A stretch of 64,000 nt of DNA, taken from contig JAEUTA010000006.1 of assembly GCA_016788205.1 (NCBI GenBank), positions 1 through 64,000 of the forward strand. The letters are read 5' to 3'. The notes below the pieces were generated by a model that was given only the letters and a program-made list of their open reading frames with translations, did no database searches and was not told the origin of the DNA. Below, piece after piece: positions 32,466-40,666 of the stretch. Numbering within the stretch: position 1 is the stretch's first letter; each line of letters starts with the position of its first letter. The stretch is from Flavobacteriales bacterium (GTDB taxonomy: Bacteria > Bacteroidota > Bacteroidia > Flavobacteriales_F > PHOS-HE28). A program made the translations under genes and the position numbers.

Positions 32466-33625
32466 ACCACGACCTGTCCTATATCCTGAACCACCTCGGC
32501 GAGGAGCGGGAAGATGGCTACCACGCCGTAGTGCCACCCATCGTGCAGAGCGGGAACTTCACCTACCCCACGGTAGAGGCCATGCGCGAGGCGGTGCGAT
32601 ACGAGATGACGCGGCCGCTCTACACGCGCGGCAGCAACCCCACGGTGAGCATCCTGCGCAAGAAGCTGGCCGCGCTGGAACACGCCGAGGATGCGCTTGT
32701 CTTCAGCAGCGGGAGCGCTGCGATCGCTGCTGCGGTGGTGAGCTTCGTCAAGGCTGGCGATCACATCGTATGTGTTCAGAGACCTTACAACTGGACGAAG
32801 CGTTTGCTGATCGAACTCCTCGATCGCTTCCAAGTGACGCATACGTTCGTTGATGGCACCGACGCCGAGAACTACCGGCTCGCGATCCGGCCGAACACCA
32901 CGCTCTTCATCACCGAAAGCCCGAATTCGCTCACCTTCGAATTACAGGACTTAAGGGCCGTTGCGTCCATCGCGAAGGAGCACGGCATCATCACGCTCTG
33001 CGACAACAGCTACAGCGGTCCGTTGTTCCAGAACCCGATCGACATGGGTATCGATCTGGTGGCGCACAGCGCAACGAAGTACCTGAACGGTCACAGCGAC
33101 GTTGTAGCTGGCGTGCTCGCTGGACGTAGCGATCACATCCGGCAGGTGATGAGCAAGGAGTTCATGACGCTGGGTGCGGTGCCTTCTCCCCACGATGCTT
33201 GGCTCTTGATGCGTGGACTACGCACCTTGGAGCTTCGCATGGATCGTAGCGCGGAGAATGCCGCCGTGATCGCCCGGTACCTTGAAAGGCATGCGAAGGT
33301 GAAACGTGTTCATTGGCCGGGCCTCCCCACGCATCCGCAACATGCCTTGGCACAGCAGCAGATGAAGCGTGTAGCCGGACTCATGACCATTGACCTGAAC
33401 GCACCGGATGAAGCATCCGTGGAGCGGTTCTGCAACGGGCTGCGGCGTTTCTTGATGGCCGTGAGCTGGGGCGGTTACGAAAGTCTGCAGTGGCCCATCT
33501 GCGCGTTAAAAGGACCGGACGGCTACCTCACCGACCTACCCTACACGCTGGTGAGGCTTTACATCGGGCTGGAGGATGCCCAGGTATTGATCGACGATCT
33601 TGATAAAGCCTTGGAAAGGGTGTAG
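32462..33625 (+). CDS. Cys/Met-metabolism PLP-dependent enzyme (cystathionine beta-lyase/gamma-synthase type)
   Basis: 387 residues from an ATG overlapping the previous stop. The fold-type I trans-sulfuration signatures are present: YTRGSNPTVSILRKKLAALE (phosphate-binding Tyr and Arg), FSSGSAAIAAAVVSF, DNSYSGPLFQNP, and the PLP lysine in VAHSATKYLNGHSDVVAGV. The C-terminal SWGGYESLQWP box and the final R-L-Y-I-G-L-E-D are conserved in the family. It acts on cystathionine, homocysteine or methionine; which reaction cannot be decided from sequence. Coupling to a glycosyltransferase has no obvious metabolic reason. Confidence 0.9.
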   Translation: MNHDLSYILNHLGEEREDGYHAVVPPIVQSGNFTYPTVEAMREAVRYEMTRPLYTRGSNPTVSILRKKLAALEHAEDALVFSSGSAAIAAAVVSFVKAGDHIVCVQRPYNWTKRLLIELLDRFQVTHTFVDGTDAENYRLAIRPNTTLFITESPNSLTFELQDLRAVASIAKEHGIITLCDNSYSGPLFQNPIDMGIDLVAHSATKYLNGHSDVVAGVLAGRSDHIRQVMSKEFMTLGAVPSPHDAWLLMRGLRTLELRMDRSAENAAVIARYLERHAKVKRVHWPGLPTHPQHALAQQQMKRVAGLMTIDLNAPDEASVERFCNGLRRFLMAVSWGGYESLQWPICALKGPDGYLTDLPYTLVRLYIGLEDAQVLIDDLDKALERV

Positions 33626-33648
33626 GCTTGTGAAGCGGGACTTCGTCT

Positions 33649-34953
33649 TCACTTCTTTCGGAAGAACAAGCGGATGGGGACGCCGGAGAAGTTGAAATGC
33701 TCGCGCAACCGATTCTCCAGGAAGCGCTCGTATGAGGGCTTGATGTACTGCGGCAGGTTGCAATAGAAGGCGAACGTGGGTACACGGGTCGGAAGCTGGT
33801 TGATGAACTTGATGTTCACCTGCTTCGATTTGTACATCGGTGGTGCCTGTCGTTCGATGATGGGCAACAGCACATCGTTCAGTTTCCGCGTGGGTATCTT
33901 CTGGTCGCGGTTCTTGTGCACTTCCATGCCCATCTCCATCGCCTTCAGGATCCGTTGCTTCTCCAGCACGGAGATGAACACCACGGGAACGTCCGTGAAC
34001 GGTTCCATCCGCTGCCGCACGTCCGCCTCGAAAGCTTTCATGGTATTGGTCTCCTTCTCGATCAGGTCCCACTTGTTCACCAGTACCACCAATCCTTTCC
34101 CGTTCTTCTGGATGATGGACAGGATGTGCATGTCCTGGGCCTGGACGCCTTCCTGCGCATCCACCATCAGGAAACAGACATCGCTGTCCTCGATGGCGCG
34201 GATGGAACGGATCACGCTGTAGAACTCGATATCCTCATCCACCTTCTGCTTCTTGCGGATGCCGGCGGTATCGAGCAGCATCACGTCGAAGCCGAACACG
34301 TTCCAGCGCGTGTTGATGGGGTCGCGCGTAGTGCCAGCGATGGGTGTCACGATATTCTGTTCGCGACCGAGCAATGAGTTCACGAACGAGGACTTGCCCA
34401 CGTTCGGCTTACCCACGATGGCGAACTTCGGGATATCGGCATCCTCCTCTTCCGTAGGCTTCGTGAAGGTCTGCACGAGCGCATCCAGCAGTTCACCTGA
34501 ACCGGCTCCACTTTGCGCGGAGATGTTGAACACCTCGCCCAATCCCAATCCGTAGAACTCCGCCGAATCGTACTGACGGGCATGGTCGTCCACCTTGTTA
34601 GCTGCGAGGAGCACCGGCTTCTTGGCACGGCGCAGCATCTGCGCGATCGTTTCGTCCATGGCGGTGAGGCCATGGTGTACGTCGACCAGGAAAAGGATGG
34701 AGTCGGACTCCTCGATGGCGAGGGTGACCTGCTTGCGGATCTCCGCCTCGAAGACATCATCACTGCCACTGATGTAACCACCGGTATCCACCACGCTGAA
34801 GATGATGCCGTTCCACTCGGCCTTACCGTAATGACGGTCGCGGGTGGTACCGGCGATGTTATCGGTGATGGCCTGGCGTTCCTCGATCAACCGATTGAAG
34901 AACGTGCTCTTGCCGACGTTCGGACGACCTACGATAGCGACGATGTTGCCCAT
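33649..34953 (-). CDS. der: GTPase Der (EngA)
   Basis: 434 residues. Two tandem G domains have P-loops GRPNVGKST (residues 8-16) and GKPNVGKSS, switch boxes GTTRD (both domains), DTGG/DTAG, and NKVD/NKWD. A C-terminal KH-like domain runs to FSGVPIRLFFRKK. It is needed for 50S ribosome assembly. It starts 2 bases after era ends, so era and der form one unit, as is common in Bacteroidota. Confidence 0.97.
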   Translation of the reverse strand: MGNIVAIVGRPNVGKSTFFNRLIEERQAITDNIAGTTRDRHYGKAEWNGIIFSVVDTGGYISGSDDVFEAEIRKQVTLAIEESDSILFLVDVHHGLTAMDETIAQMLRRAKKPVLLAANKVDDHARQYDSAEFYGLGLGEVFNISAQSGAGSGELLDALVQTFTKPTEEEDADIPKFAIVGKPNVGKSSFVNSLLGREQNIVTPIAGTTRDPINTRWNVFGFDVMLLDTAGIRKKQKVDEDIEFYSVIRSIRAIEDSDVCFLMVDAQEGVQAQDMHILSIIQKNGKGLVVLVNKWDLIEKETNTMKAFEADVRQRMEPFTDVPVVFISVLEKQRILKAMEMGMEVHKNRDQKIPTRKLNDVLLPIIERQAPPMYKSKQVNIKFINQLPTRVPTFAFYCNLPQYIKPSYERFLENRLREHFNFSGVPIRLFFRKK

Positions 34954-34955
34954 GC

Positions 34956-35831
34956 TCAGTACCCGTATTTCTTCAGTTTCGCTTCGTTCTCACGCCAGTC
35001 CGGATCCACTTTCACCTTCAGGTCCAGGAACACCTTGCGGTCGATGTACTTGCTGATGGCGATGCGCGAATAGGTGCCAAGTCTGCGCAACGCATCGCCG
35101 CCCTTCCCGATGATGATGCCCTTCTGACTGTCGCGCATTACGATCACATCAGCTTGGATACGCACGATGTCCGGCGCTTCCTCGTAGCTGTTGACCACGA
35201 TCTGGGTGCTGTACGGGATCTCCTGTTTGTAGATGGTGAGCACTTTCTCGCGGATGATCTCGCTGATGAAGAAGCGCATGTTACGATCGCTCAGTTCATC
35301 CTTGGGGAAGTATGCGGGGTGCTCCGGAAGGCGTTCAACGAGATAGCTCCGCAGCTCATCCACGTTCAAGCCATGCAAAGCGGAGATCGGCACCACCTTG
35401 GCCTCCGGGAATTCCGCCTGCCAGATCTCCAACGCCGACAGCACCGCATCCTCTTCGCCGGTATCCACCTTGTTCACCAGCACCACTTTCGGGCCTTTGA
35501 AACGATGTGCGCGCTTCAGCATGTGCTCCGACCTTTCGGGGCGCTGGCCGAGTTCCACCATCACGACCAGGATGTCCGCATCGATCAGGGCCTCATCCAC
35601 GGCGTTCATCATGCGCGCCTGCATGGGATACGATGGGTCGAGGATACCGGGGGTATCGCTCAGCACGATCTGGTGATCGTCGCCGTTCAGCAGGCCAAGG
35701 ATCCGGTGGCGGGTGGTCTGGGCCTTCGGGTTCGTGATCACCAGCTCCTCGCCCAGCAGGGCATTGAGCAGCGTGCTCTTGCCCGTGTTGGGTTCGCCGA
35801 TGATGTTGACATATCCTGCCTTATGGGCCAT
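34956..35831 (-). CDS. era: GTPase Era
   Basis: 291 residues from the ATG giving MAHKAGYVNIIGEPNTGKST; an 11-residue in-frame extension to 35864 is not conserved. It has the G1 loop GEPNTGKST (Val of the usual PNVGKST replaced by Thr), TTRHRI, LSDTPGI and LVNKVD, then a KH domain with GKGGDALRRLGTYSRIAI. Era binds the 3' end of 16S rRNA and assists 30S maturation. Downstream of the initiator tRNA and its terminator; co-transcribed with der. Confidence 0.97.
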   Translation of the reverse strand: MAHKAGYVNIIGEPNTGKSTLLNALLGEELVITNPKAQTTRHRILGLLNGDDHQIVLSDTPGILDPSYPMQARMMNAVDEALIDADILVVMVELGQRPERSEHMLKRAHRFKGPKVVLVNKVDTGEEDAVLSALEIWQAEFPEAKVVPISALHGLNVDELRSYLVERLPEHPAYFPKDELSDRNMRFFISEIIREKVLTIYKQEIPYSTQIVVNSYEEAPDIVRIQADVIVMRDSQKGIIIGKGGDALRRLGTYSRIAISKYIDRKVFLDLKVKVDPDWRENEAKLKKYGY

Positions 35832-35879
35832 TGCTGCTCGCGTGCTGCGAAGTTCGTTCGCCACTAAGTACCAAAAACA

Positions 35880-35905
35880 AAAGCCCGGCCTTGCGACCGG
35901 GCTTT
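35880..35905 (-). terminator. intrinsic terminator of the initiator tRNA gene
   Basis: AAAGCCCGG (35880-35888) pairs with CCGGGCTTT (35897-35905). On the minus strand the stem is followed by a T-rich run (TTGTTTTTGG), 5 bases after the tRNA 3' end. Confidence 0.8.
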
Positions 35906-35910
35906 CTTCG

Positions 35911-35983
35911 TAGCGGGGGTAGGACTCGAACCTACGGCCTTCGGGTTATGAGCCCGACGAGCTACCATCTGCTCCACCCCGCA
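35911..35983 (-). tRNA. initiator tRNA-Met (anticodon CAT)
   Basis: On the minus strand the sequence folds as a cloverleaf: acceptor GCGGGG/CCCCGC, D arm GAGCAGATGGTAGCTC, anticodon arm TCGGGCTCATAACCCGA and T arm GTAGGTTCGAGTCCTAC. The three G-C pairs at the base of the anticodon stem (GGG/CCC) and the lack of a Watson-Crick pair at position 1-72 (U1, U72) identify it as the initiator. CCA is not encoded. A TATATTTG promoter lies 8 bases upstream and a strong terminator follows. Confidence 0.93.
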
Positions 35984-35991
35984 ATGGGCGG

Positions 35992-35999
35992 CAAATATA
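35992..35999 (-). promoter_or_regulatory. -7 promoter element TATATTTG for the initiator tRNA
   Basis: A perfect TAnnTTTG match on the minus strand, 8 bases from the tRNA 5' end, the spacing expected if transcription starts at or near the mature end. Confidence 0.55.
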
Positions 36000-36025
36000 G
36001 GCGTCTTTTCGATAAAGCTGACACA

Positions 36026-37648
36026 TCATTGCACCTTGATCGCGATCGGGGCCAAATTCCGCGGCGGACCTTGCCCATTGGCCAGTTTGCCTTTGATGTT
36101 CTCGATGTAGATCTGGTCGCCGGTCCGGAGCTTGCAGAGGATGGTCTTGATATCCGTTGTGAACTCATTGCCGTTCCCCGGTTTCACGATGGGGCTTTGC
36201 CCATTACGGACCAGGGTGAGATCGTAGGAAATGACCTGCCATGAATCTCCGAATTCCGAACCGAGAGCCTTCGCCAACAGGCCGGGTGCAGCGCACAGCT
36301 TGTTCTTCGAGACTTTCGTCAAGGTGGGATCGACCCCGGAGATGATCGCGCTCGGTGGCGGCAGATCCTTCACCCGGAAGGTAACCGGCCCGATCCGCCG
36401 CGTGCCTCCATCCGGCAGCTCCACCAATGCGCTCACCTCGGCGGTGCTGCCGGTCATTCCTGTAGCGACCCATGTTCTCCCCGAGCGTACGATACGTCCG
36501 GTGGAGATCGTGGCGTTCACACGTTCCGCTGGCACACCGGGCACGGATAGGTCGATCGGGTTCTCCACCCCGCGGTACAACACGTTCATCTTGGTGGGGG
36601 AAGCAACGAGCAGGGGTGCCATTACTTGGTAGGTGGTGCTATAGGCTACCTCTTCGGGGCCATCCGGTCCCTCGAAGGTGATCCGTCCCTTCACCTCGTG
36701 TTCTCCCACATGGTCACCGCGTAGCCGAAGCTTCGCCTTGCCATCGCTTCCGACCGTCAAGGGTGTAGCTCCGTCCAGTGTCACCGTTGGACGGTTCTTC
36801 GGGTCGTACGCAGCGAGGAAGACATCGGCCCGAAAACTATCTCCCATCATGATCAACGGACTTTGAGGAACAACGGCGCTCATCAACGTACCGAACTTGT
36901 AGTCCTTGGACTCCACCTGCCGGTAGAGCCACTTCACCACATCGTTCTCCGAACTACGGATGTCGGCTTGCAGCTTACTGAGCGTAGCTACTCCAGCCGC
37001 CAACGGCACATCGTAGAAGCTGGTGGATTCCCAGTTGTTCATGGTCCCCGATGCATCACGCCTATCGCGGAAGTCGAACAGATGGTCCAAAGCAGCGGAG
37101 AGCTCGGCACCCTTGGCGCCGCCGACGATGGCTTTGAGCGAATCGCGGAACGCACCGATCCGAACCCGCAGGTCATATGCACTGCCGGGCGTGCGTATGG
37201 GCGTTGCGGGTTCACTACCGATCATCGTACGGGTCAGCACTTCACGATCATCCTTCGCATCCAAGGCGAGCAGCGCGCGCAAGGTGTCGCGGCCGTTCGC
37301 ATCAGCACCACGCACGGCGGTCAAAGGCAGGCCATCCGCTTCAGCGACCAACGAACCTTTGATGCGTTGGATATGCTCGACGAGCGAATCCGCTTGGTAC
37401 TTGACGCGCATCGCGCGCTGATGCGGAGCCTGGAACTTCTCCGGGAATTTCTCTGCGGCCTGGGCGAACACGGCATATTCCACAGCAGAGCGTTGTTCGT
37501 GCGCACGTTCGCTACGCACGAGTTCACTGTCCATGATCGCGAAAGCATCCAACACCTCCTTGCTCACGTTCAGCGCAAGGATGGCTGTGAGCACGAGGTA
37601 CATCATGTTGATCATCTTCTGCCTGGGGGGCATGCTGCCAGAAGCCAT
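36026..37648 (-). CDS. second GldM-like protein (T9SS/gliding motor paralogue)
   Basis: 540 residues, about the length of the canonical GldM at 40667-42307. The same N-terminal plan is seen: MASGSMPPRQKMINMMYLVLTAILALNVSKEVLDAF against MASGKQSPRQAMINMMYLVLTALLAMNVSKEIL. Conserved blocks recur along the protein (SGTMNNWESTSFYDVPLAAGVATLSKLQADIR, VASPTKMNVLYRGVENPIDLSVPG, and the end NIKGKLANGQGPPRNL). One transmembrane helix anchors it, with a long periplasmic shaft of Ig-like domains. It lies outside the gldKLMN cluster, separated by an ABC-F gene. It may replace or mix with GldM in some motors, or serve a specialised export task; both are inference. Confidence 0.88.
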   Translation of the reverse strand: MASGSMPPRQKMINMMYLVLTAILALNVSKEVLDAFAIMDSELVRSERAHEQRSAVEYAVFAQAAEKFPEKFQAPHQRAMRVKYQADSLVEHIQRIKGSLVAEADGLPLTAVRGADANGRDTLRALLALDAKDDREVLTRTMIGSEPATPIRTPGSAYDLRVRIGAFRDSLKAIVGGAKGAELSAALDHLFDFRDRRDASGTMNNWESTSFYDVPLAAGVATLSKLQADIRSSENDVVKWLYRQVESKDYKFGTLMSAVVPQSPLIMMGDSFRADVFLAAYDPKNRPTVTLDGATPLTVGSDGKAKLRLRGDHVGEHEVKGRITFEGPDGPEEVAYSTTYQVMAPLLVASPTKMNVLYRGVENPIDLSVPGVPAERVNATISTGRIVRSGRTWVATGMTGSTAEVSALVELPDGGTRRIGPVTFRVKDLPPPSAIISGVDPTLTKVSKNKLCAAPGLLAKALGSEFGDSWQVISYDLTLVRNGQSPIVKPGNGNEFTTDIKTILCKLRTGDQIYIENIKGKLANGQGPPRNLAPIAIKVQ

Positions 37649-37745
37649 GTGAGGTGCGGTATTTCGAGGGAAGCATGATGGATGCCTCCGATCGAAGAAT
37701 GCACAACGACCTCCTGCGTAACGACGCCAGGATCCTTCGATGCGA

Positions 37746-39692
37746 TCAGGCTTCTTGCGACAACGCCTGCAATTCGGCGGAAGCGGCCTCCCACTCCTCC
37801 ATCACCTTGGCGATGTTCTGCGCAAGCTCTCCCAAGCGTTCGTAGCCTTTCTGAAGTTGATCGGCGGGCATGCTGCCCTTCATCACTTCGGCCTGTAGCT
37901 GCTTCTCCTGCTTTTCCAGATCCGCGAGCTGCTTCTCCAACCGTTCCACGGCGTTCTGCGCTTTACGGCGTTCCTTGTCGCGATCACGTTTGTCGCGTTG
38001 GTCACCTTGCTTCTCCGACTTCGCCGACTTGGCCTGAACAGTGGATGACTTCCCGATATCGGCACCTTGCAGCGCTTTGCGTTTCTCGATCAGCTCCAGG
38101 ATGTCCATGTGTTGGTCGCGGATGCGGAAGTCGTCCAGCTCCAGCAGACGTGTGGTCAGCCCGGTGAGGAAATCACGATCGTGACTGACCAGCAGGAAAG
38201 CGCCGTCGTAATTCTTGAGCGCTTCCTTCAGCACATCCTTGCTCTGGATGTCCAAGTGGTGCGTCGGTTCGTCAAGGATCAGGAAGTTCAACGGCTTCAA
38301 CAGCATGCAGCACAGCGCGAGCCGTGCACGTTCTCCGCCGCTCAACACCTTCACTTTCTTATCCACGTCCTCGCCGCTGAACATGAACGCACCGAGCATG
38401 GCCCGCACACGAAGGCGATTCTCCTCGCTTGCCGCGTACTCTGCGGTCTCCATCACGGTGTTCTGTGGTGGCATGCGCTCGGGCATATCCTGCGCGTAGT
38501 AGCCGATGATGACGTTGTGGCCCAGACGGATCTCCCCTTCGTAGGGCTCTTCGTTCATGATCATCCGCACCAGCGTTGACTTGCCTGTTCCGTTGGCGCC
38601 AACGAGCGCGAGGTGCTCACCTTTCGCAATGGTGAGTTCGGCATTGCTGAAGATCCGTTTCACTTCTCCGGGACGGCTCTTGTCCGGGTATGCCTTGCTC
38701 ACGCCCTTCACCTCGGCAACGATCTTGCCGCTGGACGGTGCAGGCGGGAACTTCACCAACATCTTGCGGAGGTCTTCATCGTCCACCTCGATGCGCTCCA
38801 GCTTGTCCAGCTTGGTGATCAGGCTTTGCGCGAACGCTGCCTTGCTGGCCTTCGCGCGGAACTTGTTGATCAGGTCGGTGGTCTCCTTGATGTAACGCTG
38901 CTGATCCTTGGCAGCAGAAGCTTGTTGTTCACGTTCCACCTTGCGCAACTCCACGTATTGGCTCCACGGCACTTTGCGGTCGATGAGCTTGCCACCGGCC
39001 ACCTCCAGCGTGCGTTTCGTCAGGCGATCCAGGAATGTCTTGTCGTGCGAGATCAAGACCAGCGCAGCCGGATAGCTGCGCAGCAGGTCCTCCAACCATT
39101 GGATGGCTGGAAGGTCCAGGTGGTTCGTTGGTTCGTCCAGCAACAGCAGATCGGGGCGCATCAAAAGCAGTCGTGCGAGTTCCGCACGCATGCGCCAGCC
39201 ACCGCTCAGTTCGCTCATCAAGCGGTGCATGTCCTTCTCCACGAAACCGATGCCCTTCAACATGCGCTCTATCTGCATGTCATGGTCCGCTGCACCGATC
39301 GCGTTCAATCGTTCGTGCGCATGCGCGAGCAGCGTGGCCAGTTCGATCGCCTCTTCATCCGTGGTGGCCTTCTCCAGGTCCTTCTCGATACGCTCCAGCG
39401 AGGCGTTCAGTGTCAGCGCCTCCTCGAACGCCTTCTCGGCCACCTGCCACGGGGTAAGGTTGAGGTTGTGCGCCATCTCCTGCGGGAGATAGCCCATGGT
39501 AAGCTCCTTCGGCTTGCCGATGGTGCCCTTGTCGAAGGGCTGCACACCGGCCAATGTCTTTAAGAGGGTGCTTTTGCCCGCGCCGTTACGACCAACTAGA
39601 CCGATGCGGTCATCGGCACCAATGAAGAAGTTGAAGTCGTCGAACATCGGCCGTTGACCGAAATGCAGGGTTAGGCCTTGGACGGTGATCAT
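37746..39692 (-). CDS. ABC-F family ATPase
   Basis: 648 residues with two ABC domains and no membrane segments. First domain: Walker A GRNGAGKST (residues 35-43), signature LSGGWRMRAELARLL, Walker B LLLLDEPTNHLD. The linker (residues 230-320) is the ABC-F P-site tRNA interaction motif region. Second domain: GANGTGKST, LSGGERARLALCCML and LILDEPTHHLD, where the usual Asn of EPTNHLD is His. A charged coiled-coil C-terminal tail follows (RDKRDRDKERRKAQNAVERLEKQL), as in Uup-like members. ABC-F proteins act on ribosomes; the exact subgroup is not certain. Confidence 0.92.
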   Translation of the reverse strand: MITVQGLTLHFGQRPMFDDFNFFIGADDRIGLVGRNGAGKSTLLKTLAGVQPFDKGTIGKPKELTMGYLPQEMAHNLNLTPWQVAEKAFEEALTLNASLERIEKDLEKATTDEEAIELATLLAHAHERLNAIGAADHDMQIERMLKGIGFVEKDMHRLMSELSGGWRMRAELARLLLMRPDLLLLDEPTNHLDLPAIQWLEDLLRSYPAALVLISHDKTFLDRLTKRTLEVAGGKLIDRKVPWSQYVELRKVEREQQASAAKDQQRYIKETTDLINKFRAKASKAAFAQSLITKLDKLERIEVDDEDLRKMLVKFPPAPSSGKIVAEVKGVSKAYPDKSRPGEVKRIFSNAELTIAKGEHLALVGANGTGKSTLVRMIMNEEPYEGEIRLGHNVIIGYYAQDMPERMPPQNTVMETAEYAASEENRLRVRAMLGAFMFSGEDVDKKVKVLSGGERARLALCCMLLKPLNFLILDEPTHHLDIQSKDVLKEALKNYDGAFLLVSHDRDFLTGLTTRLLELDDFRIRDQHMDILELIEKRKALQGADIGKSSTVQAKSAKSEKQGDQRDKRDRDKERRKAQNAVERLEKQLADLEKQEKQLQAEVMKGSMPADQLQKGYERLGELAQNIAKVMEEWEAASAELQALSQEA

Positions 39693-39715
39693 CGCGGTTG
39701 AGCTGAAAAAGCGCG

Positions 39716-39723
39716 CAAAAGTA
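39716..39723 (-). promoter_or_regulatory. -7 promoter element TACTTTTG for the ABC-F gene
   Basis: A perfect TAnnTTTG match on the minus strand, 24 bases upstream of the ABC-F ATG, just after the gldN terminator. Confidence 0.5.
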
Positions 39724-39741
39724 CGGGACTATGTAAAAGAG

Positions 39742-39768
39742 AAGACCCCCGGAAGTTCCGGGGGTCTT
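39742..39768 (-). terminator. intrinsic terminator of the gld operon
   Basis: AAGACCCCCGG and CCGGGGGTCTT form an 11-bp GC-rich stem around AAGTT. On the minus strand it is followed by CTCTTTTAC, 20 bases after the gldN stop. Confidence 0.75.
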
Positions 39769-39787
39769 TCAAAGCGTTCGGCCGAGA

Positions 39788-40648
39788 TCAGAAATTCCAG
39801 AGATCGTGCTCGAATTCGAACAGCGATTGCTTGATCTCCTCCCCTTCCAACAACGCATCCAGACCGGTCTTGTACTCGTTCAAGCCCCGATCATAAACGT
39901 TGCTCCACTTGGTGATGTAACTGCTGAACTGACGCTTCCAGAAGATGTCCTCGAAGCTGCGACGTTCCGCATCGTTCTCCCTGTTGAAAGCATCCCAGTT
40001 GGCGAACACGTACCGGCACTCGGGATAGTACAGCCAGAAGATGGGAGCATAACCCCGAACCTCACCGTCATCCCCTTTGATCTCGCGCATGGGTGCGATC
40101 CCGAGGATGCGAATATCCATGGTGCTCCGCTGCTTATCGAAGATCCAGTCCTCCTTCAAGCGATACATCTTGATATCCGCGCTTTCCAGGTTGATCTCCT
40201 GAACGACGGGCTCCAATTCGCCCGTCTCCAAGTTCTCCGTGTACTGGGTATCCATACGGGTAAACAGGTCCTTCAGGTCCGTGGCGAGCAACGGTTTCTT
40301 GAACTCATCATCATCAAGCAGCGGACCTGGGTCGTATGCTGTGATGGATCCATCCACCAGAAGACCTTGACGGATGACATCGAACAAGCTCTTACGATCG
40401 TTGATGGCCTCCGTCGGGAAATACAACGGATGGTTCATCTTCTCGCGCAGGTCCACTGTGCGCCAGACACGACGCGCCCACATCACATCCGCTTCGCGGA
40501 TATGCGTGTAGGGCACTACGCGTTTGGTCTTCGTATGCTCCTTGATGTAGGCACCATCGAGCACGGTCTGGGCCACGACCCCCGATGTGGAGCAAAGGCC
40601 GGTCACCGCGAACGCGGCAACGGTCAGGATGTTCTTGCAGGTCCTCAT
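39788..40648 (-). CDS. gldN: gliding motility/T9SS protein GldN
   Basis: 286 residues with a signal peptide ending TSGVVAQ. The mature protein has the family blocks VVPYTHIREADVMWARRVWR, REKMNHPLYFPTE, DWIFDKQRSTMDIRILGIAP and APIFWLYYPECRYVFANW. GldN (PorN) forms, with lipoprotein GldK, the large periplasmic ring of the T9SS below the outer membrane. It is the last gene of the gldKLMN unit, 18 bases after gldM, and is followed by a terminator. Confidence 0.95.
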   Translation of the reverse strand: MRTCKNILTVAAFAVTGLCSTSGVVAQTVLDGAYIKEHTKTKRVVPYTHIREADVMWARRVWRTVDLREKMNHPLYFPTEAINDRKSLFDVIRQGLLVDGSITAYDPGPLLDDDEFKKPLLATDLKDLFTRMDTQYTENLETGELEPVVQEINLESADIKMYRLKEDWIFDKQRSTMDIRILGIAPMREIKGDDGEVRGYAPIFWLYYPECRYVFANWDAFNRENDAERRSFEDIFWKRQFSSYITKWSNVYDRGLNEYKTGLDALLEGEEIKQSLFEFEHDLWNF

Positions 40649-40666
40649 CTTGGTTCCGGAGTTGGC

